From Alphaproteobacteria bacterium (GTDB taxonomy: Bacteria; Pseudomonadota; Alphaproteobacteria; Rhizobiales; Xanthobacteraceae), in NCBI GenBank assembly GCA_005883445.1, contig VAZL01000062.1, forward strand, positions 1 through 11,341: a stretch of 11,341 nucleotides of DNA, given 5' to 3'. This document shows positions 5,294 through 11,341 of the stretch, piece by piece. Below the pieces are notes generated by a model. That model searched no databases, had not been told where the DNA came from, and saw only the letters and a program-made list of their open reading frames with translations. The first letter of the stretch is position 1; every line of letters begins with the position of its first letter. A program made the translations under genes and the position numbers.

Positions 5294-8071
5294 ATGTGGA
5301 CTTCTCGGCGCGAGTTCGTGAAAGGGGCTACCGCGAGTGGCATCGCGCTCAGCCTGTCGCGTTTGGCTTTAGCTGAGGAACCTGGATTTGCGGCGCGCGA
5401 GACGCTTCCCGGAAGACAAGCCTGGAACCCCGCTGCAACGGGCGCGGGCCGCATCGACGGCGTCGCCAAGGTCACTGGGGCCAAACTCTACGCGTCCGAT
5501 TTTCGCGCTGCCGATCTTCCCGGCTGGCCGGCGAATACCTCGCATGCCATGCTCATTCGCGCGGCGGACGCGACGCACGTTTACGACGGCCTCGACCTTT
5601 CGCGCCTGAGCGGCGCGTTGAAGCCTGTGGTGGTGGTGACCGCCGCCGACCTCGCGCGAACCGGCATGCGCGTTCCCGAATTCTATGCCGGCGACCTCCT
5701 TTGCCCGGTGGGCAAGACGCCGCTCTATCTCGGGCAGCCGGTGGCGCTGTTGATCTTCGAGGATTTCGACACCTTCGATCAGGCGCGGCTCGCGCTGCGC
5801 GACGAAGCTGTCCTGAAGTTCGGTAAAGAAACCGGCCCGGTTAAGATGCCGAACTACGGCGCGTTTCGTTTCACGCGCGTAGGCGGCCCGACCCCCGACG
5901 CGCTCGATGTCTACTCGCCGGTCAAGAACGGCTGGGTTAGTCCAGGGCGTTTCGAGGACAGCGGGCGCCCAATATGGGCGCGCCTCCCGATTCCGAGCGG
6001 GCAAGATTATGCGGAAGCCGCGAGCTATGGCGAAAAGATCCGCGCGGAACTCGCAGCCAACAATCCGGCACTGTTGGTGCTCGACCGCGAATTCGAGACG
6101 CAATCCGTCGATCCGATGTTTCTCGAGCCGGAAAGCGGCCTTGCCTGGTACGACGCGCGCCGCAAGAACCTCGAACTCGTCGTCGGCGTGCAATCGCCTT
6201 ACGAGGCCGCGGAATCCGTCGCCTATCTGCTCGGCAATGCCCAGGCGGCCTTCAAGCCGGCACGCATCAACAACAATTTCGCCTATTGCGGTGGCGGTTT
6301 CGGCGGTCGCGACCATACGCCGTTCCCGCTTTACGTCGCACTTGCGGCAGTGTTTTTCCCGAACCGTCCGGTGCGGCTCGCGAACAACCGCTTCGAGCAG
6401 TTTCAATTGGGCATCAAACGGCACGCGTTCAAAATCCGAACGCGAATAGGTGTCGATCGGGCGACCGGCAAGATGGTCGGATTTGCCGCCGATCATGCAT
6501 TGGATGGTGGAGGTCTCGCCAATTTTTCGGGCCAGGTGGCAACCGTCGGCGCCAACGCCGCGCTTGGCATTTACTACGTCCCAAAAGTCGATGTGACGAC
6601 GTATGCGTTCCACTCGCGCGGCGTGACCGCAGGGTCGATGCGCGGCTACGGAACGCTGCAGACGATGACCGCGCTCGAAGTGCTGGTCGATGAGATCTGC
6701 ACGGCGCTGCCGCTTGACCCGATCGAGTTCCGCCGCCGCAACGCGCTAGCGACCGGCGGCCGCACCATGGCGGGAAACCCCTACATCGTGTCGATCCGTA
6801 CGCCGGAGATCCTGGATAAGCTGGAGCAGCATCCGATCTGGAAGGAGCGCGCCGAGCAGAAGGCGCGCGGACAGCAGGCGGGATTTCTCGTCGGTACCGG
6901 CATCGCTTGCGCGACCAAGGACTACGGCACCGGAGGCGACGGTACGCTGGCATCCGTCGAACTCACGCCCGACGGCCGGATCACCATCCATTGTGACTAC
7001 GTCGAGATGGGCACCGGCATTGGAACAGCGGTAGCCAATCGGGTCGCAGCGCATCTTGGTCGGGTCGCTGACCAAATCGCTGTCGCGCAGGTGGACACAT
7101 TTGGTCCGCTGGCGCTCGTGACCTCCGGCGACTCCTACACCATGAAGCAGAAGACGCAGGATGCGGCGGCGCGCAATCCACGCTGGGTGCCTGCGATCAG
7201 TACAGCCAGCACTGCCTCGATCGGCGCCCATGTTGGCACACACGCGGCGGCCGAGGCCGCGCGTATCGTGTTCCGCTTCGGTCTATGGCCGGCGGCGCTC
7301 GAGTTGTGGGGCATCGCGCCGAACGATCCCAAGGCCAGCGAATGGAAGACGGCGCGGTGGAAAGACGGGCAGCTGATCATGCCGGGGTTGCCGCCACTCG
7401 CCTTGCCGGCGGTCGCCGCAAAGGCGCATGCGCGCAACGGCGTGACCGGAGCGATGGCGCACGCGTTCAACCGCTGGGCATGGTCGCAGGCGACTTTCTC
7501 GCTCAACGGACAGGCGTGGACGGCCGACATCGATGCGCTGGCGGTGCGCCGGGGCTCGGGCAAATACGTTCGCGTCGATCGTTCCAACGTGAAGTTTCCG
7601 CCCACCGACTTCAACCGGATCGGACAAAGCTACACGTCGGGGTGCGGGCACGTGATGCGCATCGAGATCGATCGCGCGACCGGCGCATTGCGGATCGCAA
7701 AAGCATACAGCGTGCTGGAATGCGGTCAGGCGTTGGTCCCGGAGGTCGTGATCGGACAGGCACAGGGCGGCTTCGCAATGGGCGTTGGCTATACGTTGCT
7801 CGAGACGCTCCCGCTCTACGAGGACGGACCCGGCAACGGGAAATGGAACCTCGGGCAATACATCGTCGCACGCGGGTCGGACCTGCCGCTACACAACCTT
7901 GAGATTGAGGTGCTGCCGCCAGTGGATGAGAACGAAAGGCCCAAAGGCATGGCGGAAGTGGTGATGGTCCCGGTCGTCCCTGCGCTGCTCAACGCCATCT
8001 ACGACGCCATCGGTCACCGTTTCCAATCCTTGCCGGTGACCCAAAAGATGATCAAGGGAGCACTCAAGTGA
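5294..8071 (+). CDS. Xanthine dehydrogenase-family molybdopterin-binding large subunit, Tat-exported (IorB-like)
   Basis: 925-residue Mo hydroxylase large subunit. These enzymes use water-derived oxygen to oxidise aldehydes or N-heterocycles at a molybdopterin cofactor. The N-terminus SRREFVKG (4-11) plus a hydrophobic stretch ending in ALA is a twin-arginine signal, so the folded complex should act in the periplasm. Residues ~50-180 are the aldehyde-oxidase hammerhead domain (RIDGVAKVTGAKLYASD). Cofactor motifs follow: GGGFGGR (333-339), GSMRGYG with Arg450, EMGTG (571-575) and the active-site loop PKGMAE with Glu888. Oddities: Thr574 replaces the usual Gln of EMGQG, and Ala887 replaces the Gly of KGxGE, while the catalytic Glu is retained. 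The ATG at 5294 follows GAGGTGGAG; the frame is open to 5000, but that would bury the Tat motif. It overlaps the small-subunit gene. Substrate is unknown, and no XdhC or cofactor-maturation gene is in the window. Confidence 0.9.
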   Translation: MWTSRREFVKGATASGIALSLSRLALAEEPGFAARETLPGRQAWNPAATGAGRIDGVAKVTGAKLYASDFRAADLPGWPANTSHAMLIRAADATHVYDGLDLSRLSGALKPVVVVTAADLARTGMRVPEFYAGDLLCPVGKTPLYLGQPVALLIFEDFDTFDQARLALRDEAVLKFGKETGPVKMPNYGAFRFTRVGGPTPDALDVYSPVKNGWVSPGRFEDSGRPIWARLPIPSGQDYAEAASYGEKIRAELAANNPALLVLDREFETQSVDPMFLEPESGLAWYDARRKNLELVVGVQSPYEAAESVAYLLGNAQAAFKPARINNNFAYCGGGFGGRDHTPFPLYVALAAVFFPNRPVRLANNRFEQFQLGIKRHAFKIRTRIGVDRATGKMVGFAADHALDGGGLANFSGQVATVGANAALGIYYVPKVDVTTYAFHSRGVTAGSMRGYGTLQTMTALEVLVDEICTALPLDPIEFRRRNALATGGRTMAGNPYIVSIRTPEILDKLEQHPIWKERAEQKARGQQAGFLVGTGIACATKDYGTGGDGTLASVELTPDGRITIHCDYVEMGTGIGTAVANRVAAHLGRVADQIAVAQVDTFGPLALVTSGDSYTMKQKTQDAAARNPRWVPAISTASTASIGAHVGTHAAAEAARIVFRFGLWPAALELWGIAPNDPKASEWKTARWKDGQLIMPGLPPLALPAVAAKAHARNGVTGAMAHAFNRWAWSQATFSLNGQAWTADIDALAVRRGSGKYVRVDRSNVKFPPTDFNRIGQSYTSGCGHVMRIEIDRATGALRIAKAYSVLECGQALVPEVVIGQAQGGFAMGVGYTLLETLPLYEDGPGNGKWNLGQYIVARGSDLPLHNLEIEVLPPVDENERPKGMAEVVMVPVVPALLNAIYDAIGHRFQSLPVTQKMIKGALK

Positions 8072-8589
8072 CGATGCTGACCGTCACCATTAATGGACGC
8101 GCTTACGGCCCGAGGGAGGTGCGCGACGAATTGTCGATGAACGATTTTCTACGCGAGTATCTCGGGATGACCGGCACCAAGTTCGGCTGCGGCGCCGCGC
8201 AGTGCCTGAGCTGCGCGGTCATCATCGATAACCCTGACGGGACGAGCCACACGATGCCAACCTGTGTGGTTTCGGCGATGAACTTCAATGGCAAGGCCAT
8301 CCGCACAATCGAAGGTCATGCGAAGGACGGCGAGCTTTCTGTCCTGCAAAAAGCCTTCATCAACCATTTCGCGTTCCAGTGTGGCTATTGCACCCCTGGT
8401 TTTGTCAACGAGGGGCAGGTTCTGTTGGAGCGTTTAGCGAAGAAGCCGGTGGCGCGTGTCGATCTCGAGAAAACGATCGCCGAGGCGCTCGACGGTCATC
8501 TGTGCCGTTGTACCGGTTACATCAAGTATCACGAGGCTGTGCGCGACGTGATTCTCGCCGATCCAGGACGCTATCTGTCGCGGGACTAG
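8068..8589 (+). CDS. [2Fe-2S]-binding small subunit of molybdenum hydroxylase (IorA-like)
   Basis: 173-residue electron-transfer subunit carrying two [2Fe-2S] clusters. The N-terminal plant-ferredoxin-like domain has Cys41, Cys46, Cys49 and Cys66 (FGCGAAQCLSC ... PTC). The C-terminal four-helix domain has Cys105/Cys108 (QCGYC) and Cys146/Cys148 (LCRCTGY), the standard eight-cysteine layout. The CGAAQC spacing resembles isoquinoline 1-oxidoreductase and related periplasmic enzymes; Leu-Ser replaces the usual Gly-(Ala/Ser) before the third cysteine. There is no FAD-binding partner gene, so electrons probably leave to the c-type haem protein encoded next. It has no signal peptide and presumably travels with the Tat-tagged large subunit. 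The GTG at 8068 is chosen because GGGAG lies seven bases upstream and it overlaps the preceding stop (GTGA); ATG 8074 is an alternative. Confidence 0.93.
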   Translation: MTMLTVTINGRAYGPREVRDELSMNDFLREYLGMTGTKFGCGAAQCLSCAVIIDNPDGTSHTMPTCVVSAMNFNGKAIRTIEGHAKDGELSVLQKAFINHFAFQCGYCTPGFVNEGQVLLERLAKKPVARVDLEKTIAEALDGHLCRCTGYIKYHEAVRDVILADPGRYLSRD

Positions 8590-8669
8590 CGAGGCTTGAC
8601 TCGCCCATCTTGGCCATCGGCCGCCTCCCGCGATGCTGGCGATGTTGTGATAGGTGAGTGCCCTTGAGG

Positions 8670-9281
8670 ATGAATTCGGAGATGCGGATCAAAGTCCTCG
8701 TTGCGCTTGCGGCCCTACTGACCGGCACGCCGACCCTGGACGGCGTTTCCGAGCAATCGGTCAATCTGGCAACACCCGAGAGCTTCGCCTCGATCGCCGA
8801 CACAGCGGCGCGATCAGCGGCAATGTTTACCGAACTTGGCAAAGTGTTGACCCATCCGCGCTGTGTGAACTGCCATCCAGCCGGCGATCACCCCCACCAG
8901 GGCGAACAGGGCCGGCTCCACCAGCCGCCGGTCGAGCGCGGTGCCGATGGTCATGGTCTTCCCGCCATGCGTTGTTCGAGCTGCCACCAGCAGGCCAATT
9001 TCGATCCTGCCCGCATCCCGGGACACCCGGAGTGGCATCTCGCACCACGTGAAATGGCATGGGAAGGCAAAACGCTCGGTGAGATCTGTGCACAGATCAA
9101 GGACCCGGCGCGTAATGGCGGCCGGTCATTGGAAGAACTCGTTCATCACATCGGCACCGATACTCTCGTCGGCTGGGCCTGGGCGCCGGGATTTGGCCGC
9201 CTGCCCGCGCCCGGCACGCAGAAGCAAGCGGGAGCGCTTGTGGAAGCGTGGGTGAAAGCGGGAGCAGTGTGTCCGAACTAG
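8670..9281 (+). CDS. Secreted di-haem c-type protein of the Mo-hydroxylase operon (annotated elsewhere as isoquinoline 1-oxidoreductase subunit)
   Basis: 203-residue protein with two c-type haem attachment motifs, CVNCH (65-69) and CSSCH (102-106). A basic-hydrophobic N-terminus (MRIKVLVALAALLTG) should send it to the periplasm, where c haems are attached; no clean AxA cleavage site is seen. Conserved-looking segments are TPESFASIADTAARS, HPRCVNCHPAGD, HLAPREMAWEGK, AQIKDPARNGGRSLEELVHH and the closing VKAGAVCP. Similar proteins beside IorAB-like genes are commonly labelled 'isoquinoline 1-oxidoreductase subunit'. Inferred role: accept electrons from the Fe-S subunit and pass them to the respiratory chain. 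Cys140 and Cys201 could form a disulfide. ATG 8670 is chosen with AGGTGAG upstream; GTG 8658 and ATG 8682 are alternatives. It lies 80 bp after the small subunit on the same strand. Confidence 0.8.
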   Translation: MNSEMRIKVLVALAALLTGTPTLDGVSEQSVNLATPESFASIADTAARSAAMFTELGKVLTHPRCVNCHPAGDHPHQGEQGRLHQPPVERGADGHGLPAMRCSSCHQQANFDPARIPGHPEWHLAPREMAWEGKTLGEICAQIKDPARNGGRSLEELVHHIGTDTLVGWAWAPGFGRLPAPGTQKQAGALVEAWVKAGAVCPN

Positions 9282-9354
9282 GTGATCGGGATGAGCGGAC
9301 CGTGCCGCAAACGGTAGCTGTGTTCTGCCAATTCGACTCGATCGTTCAGCCTTC

Positions 9355-10458
9355 TCACTGGACGTCGGCGAGCGAAGTGGGGCCCGATCCCGGCGTGATC
9401 AAGGTCGGCCATTGCTTCGAGCCGAACGGCACGGCCGGCGGAAGAAACGCCTTCATCCCGCGCTTCTCGTCCTCGGCGATGATTGCAGCGCGCGCATCGC
9501 CGCCCATCAGCTCGTAATCCATCAGGTGGTAATTGCCGAAGAATAACGCGCCGACCGAGCGATCGGCGATGATGCGGGTGAGCGATGTGAGCATATCGTC
9601 GGGCGTCGTCGTGAACGAGATGGTCTCGATCAGCATCAGCCGATCATTGATCGCTTCCGGTCCGAAATATTGCGCCAGCACGCTGAATAAGATGTTATTC
9701 TGCCGCGCCACATAGATGGTGTTGCTGGCGGCGTAGGTTTTCTCCCAATCGCTGCCAAGCATCGTCTTCCATTCCCCAATCACCTTCATCCAATGACCGA
9801 CTTGGGTTTGCGCCGCCCAGGCGATATTGCGCTTGAGTAAGGGGCTCTGCTTCTTCGAGAATTCTTGCAGGGCGGCGAAGGAGATCGAGCCTTTCGCCAG
9901 ACAATCGTCCATAAACGCGACGTTATTCTCGAGAATGATACGACTGTTATCCCGCCAGTCCGCCGGGATGGGCGTCGCGTCGAGCCCGTCGAGCGCCGAC
10001 TTCATGCGTGCGCGATAGGCGGCCATTGAGCTGCGCCAGGATTGATCGGCGGCATTGTCGAGATAAGGCATCACGATCTCGGTCAGCGCCATCGTGCTGT
10101 GACCTACCGATTTGAGCAGTTGGTACACGATTGGCACGGAAGGGGCCTCGAGCGGGGCCATGCCCGGCCGATAGAGGATGAACCGGCCACCCGCGCCCGA
10201 GAACAGGCCTAGGATCACCGGATGCTTGCTCAGCATATTCGCTTGAAGGACCCTAGCCGCGTCGTCATAAAGCTCGAACATCATGCTATTGAGGACCAGC
10301 ACGTTCTTGGTGGCGGTATCTGCGGGGCTGGAGACGGTTCGACCCTCGATTGGTCCCATGTAGGACGGCAGGCCTTGAGCGCTTGCCGCTGAGCCGAGTC
10401 CCAGCAGCACGATCGAGGTTGCATAGATGTAGCGGCTCAGAAGCGAATCCCTTTGCAT
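9355..10458 (-). CDS. Secreted protein of unknown function
   Basis: 367-residue protein I cannot assign to a named family. Residues 1-27 are a signal peptide (hydrophobic core YATSIVLLGLG, cleavage after ASA), so the mature ~340-residue protein is periplasmic or secreted. It has no further membrane segment and only one cysteine (Cys186), so no internal disulfide. Visible segments are SGAGGRFILYRPG (87-99), ADQSWRSSMAAYRARM (137-152), AAQTQVGHWMKVIGEWK (215-231), YVARQNNILFSVLAQYFG (249-266) and SFTTTPDDML (281-290). The body appears mostly alpha-helical, with many Trp, Met and Tyr. No catalytic motif is recognisable. The ATG at 10458 has a good GAGGGA ribosome-binding site. It is convergent with the di-haem gene (73 bp apart), so no operon link exists with the hydroxylase. 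Confidence 0.8.
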   Translation of the reverse strand: MQRDSLLSRYIYATSIVLLGLGSAASAQGLPSYMGPIEGRTVSSPADTATKNVLVLNSMMFELYDDAARVLQANMLSKHPVILGLFSGAGGRFILYRPGMAPLEAPSVPIVYQLLKSVGHSTMALTEIVMPYLDNAADQSWRSSMAAYRARMKSALDGLDATPIPADWRDNSRIILENNVAFMDDCLAKGSISFAALQEFSKKQSPLLKRNIAWAAQTQVGHWMKVIGEWKTMLGSDWEKTYAASNTIYVARQNNILFSVLAQYFGPEAINDRLMLIETISFTTTPDDMLTSLTRIIADRSVGALFFGNYHLMDYELMGGDARAAIIAEDEKRGMKAFLPPAVPFGSKQWPTLITPGSGPTSLADVQ

Positions 10459-10772
10459 ATTTTCCCTCTTAGGTACCCATCTGCTGTGAACGCACGACGA
10501 GAGCGGAGTCGACCGCCCGCATTAGTTATTCGTCGTGAGCGGAAATATTAACTTCCAATCGGTCGACGAACTCAAGCAACCCCGACCGCTCAGTGCCCGA
10601 TCTCGCGACCATGCGGGTCGCATGCGCCACGGGAGACGAGGAAGATCGGGCCTTCTCCCAAAGTGTACCGCGGAGGCCGCTCCGACCGCTAGTCTTTAAT
10701 GTGGCAGTCGGGTCACGTCTTGATCAGCATTCCACATTGCCTCTTGAGACAATAGGAAGAAGCGCTGACCAA
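10459..10772. other. Intergenic region (314 bp) without a convincing gene
   Basis: This gap lies between the start of the secreted protein gene and the end of the permease gene. It must hold the promoter of the former; a relatively AT-rich patch around 10541-10556 (GGAAATATTAACTTCC) is the likeliest place, but I see no good -35/-10 pair. A hairpin at 10736-10753 (ATTGCCT, loop, AGACAAT with one G-U pair) could end the permease transcript, but no T-tract follows. AATGTGG (10698-10704) and CCACATT (10732-10738) form a second loose inverted repeat. A rightward frame from 10593 crosses into the permease gene and looks non-coding. Confidence 0.5.
10508..10567. repeat. Inverted repeat, 8-bp arms, upstream of the secreted-protein gene
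   Basis: GTCGACCG (10508-10515) is matched by its reverse complement CGGTCGAC (10560-10567), 44 bp apart. The AT-rich patch 10541-10556 lies inside. Position 50-110 bp upstream of the start codon at 10458 would suit a looped operator, but arms this short and this far apart can arise by chance. Confidence 0.25.
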
Positions 10773-11341
10773 TCAAAGTTTGACGCGCAGGAGGTGGGCA
10801 AGTTCGCCGATGATGCCACGGCGGAACAGCAGCACGCAGACGACGAAGATCACGCCTTGAACGACGAACACCCATTGGCCGATTGTGGTCAGGTAGTTCT
10901 CTAGCGTGACCATGAAGAAAGCGCCCGCGACCGGCCCGAAGAGAGTGCCCAGTCCGCCGACCAAGGTCATGAGAATGACTTCGCCGGACATCGGCCAGTC
11001 GACGTCGGTCAACGATGCAAGCTGAAAAACAAGCGCCTTCGTCGCCCCTGCTACTCCCGCGAACGTCGCCGACAGTACGAAGGCGACAAGCTTGTACCGC
11101 TCGCTCCTGTAGCCGAGCGAGATCGCGCGCGGTTCGTTCTCGCGTATCGCCTTGAGCACTTCGCCGAAGGGCGAGTTGATGATGCGATAGATCAACAGGA
11201 AACAGCCGAGGAAAATGACTAGCACAGTGACGTACATGTTTGTTTGATTGGCAAGATCGATGATCCCGAACAGCTGTCCGCGCGGCACCGCCTGGATGCC
11301 GTCCTCACCATGTGTGAACGGCGCCTGAACGGCGAAGAAGT
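10773..11341 (-). CDS. Branched-chain amino acid-type ABC transporter permease, LivM family (partial, 5' end missing)
   Basis: The frame is open from the right window edge to the TGA at 10773, giving 188 C-terminal residues of a LivM-type inner-membrane permease. The visible start FFAVQAPFTHGEDGIQAVPRGQLFG matches the family's 'GG-NG--GVPR--LFG' periplasmic loop. Several hydrophobic segments follow (YVTVLVIFLGCFLLIY; LVAFVLSATFAGVAGATKAL; the GEVILMTLVGGLGTLFGPVAGAF pair; FVVQGVIFVVCVLLF). The cytoplasmic coupling loop AIRENEPRAISLGY, which contacts the ATPase, is present and intact. LivM pairs with LivH and LivG/LivF to import branched-chain amino acids or, in many relatives, urea or aromatic compounds, so substrate cannot be assigned. 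A GTG at 11288 is only an internal codon. No partner gene follows it downstream; others probably lie to the right. Confidence 0.92.
   Translation of the reverse strand, partial: FFAVQAPFTHGEDGIQAVPRGQLFGIIDLANQTNMYVTVLVIFLGCFLLIYRIINSPFGEVLKAIRENEPRAISLGYRSERYKLVAFVLSATFAGVAGATKALVFQLASLTDVDWPMSGEVILMTLVGGLGTLFGPVAGAFFMVTLENYLTTIGQWVFVVQGVIFVVCVLLFRRGIIGELAHLLRVKL

Noticed and set aside
7940..7960. Loss of the catalytic glutamate in the Mo subunit
   Set aside because: Only the preceding Gly is changed to Ala; the Glu codon GAA is present at 7955-7957.
8589..8604. Hairpin GCGAG/CTCGC after the Fe-S subunit as an intra-operon terminator
   Set aside because: Five-base arms and no T-tract; too weak to claim.
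9299..9315. Hairpin ACCGT/ACGGT between the di-haem gene and the secreted-protein gene as a bidirectional terminator
   Set aside because: Only a 5-bp stem with a 7-base loop and no T-tract on either side.
10593..10904. Rightward open frame across the permease end
   Set aside because: Over a third of it lies antisense to the permease gene, it has no ribosome-binding site, and the composition looks like a shadow frame.

Overview
The window looks like chromosomal DNA of a GC-rich alphaproteobacterium, most likely Rhizobiales. The evidence is a minCDE operon with a perfect CtrA-type box (TTAA-N7-TTAA) just upstream, rhizobial-looking transporter components and consistently GC-rich codon use. I see no rRNA, tRNA, CRISPR array, insertion sequence or phage gene. 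Two genes run off the window edges.

Left part (1-2952). A leftward substrate-binding protein (cut by the left edge) diverges from a rightward small cupin (DUF985-like). The cupin meets, tail to tail and with overlapping stop codons, a leftward pair of paralogous secreted chymotrypsin-fold serine proteases joined by an ATGA overlap. Both proteases appear to be made without a propeptide, so signal peptidase alone would create the activating N-terminus. Upstream on the same strand is a small coiled-coil protein of unknown function.

Middle (3222-5139). minC-minD-minE runs leftward as a tight operon (GTG start for minC, ATGA overlap between minD and minE). It encodes the division-site selection system. 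The CtrA-like box lies about 53 bp upstream of minC, inside the divergent control region shared with the next operon, and is followed by a 7-bp-arm inverted repeat.

Right-centre (5294-9281). A three-gene rightward operon encodes a Tat-exported molybdopterin hydroxylase of the isoquinoline 1-oxidoreductase/aldehyde dehydrogenase type: large Mo subunit, [2Fe-2S] small subunit (GTGA overlap) and a separate secreted protein with two CxxCH haem motifs. The likely electron route is substrate, Mo, two Fe-S clusters, di-haem protein, respiratory chain, in the periplasm. Several usually conserved cofactor-site residues differ from the family norm; the substrate cannot be told from sequence.

Right end (9355-11341). 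A leftward secreted protein of unknown function faces the di-haem gene. After a 314-bp gap without a convincing gene comes the C-terminal part of a LivM-type branched-chain amino acid ABC permease, cut by the right edge.

I found no clearly new multi-gene defence or mobile system. The points most worth a second look are the CtrA box at minC, the propeptide-less protease pair, the deviant cofactor motifs of the Mo hydroxylase and the uncharacterised secreted protein.
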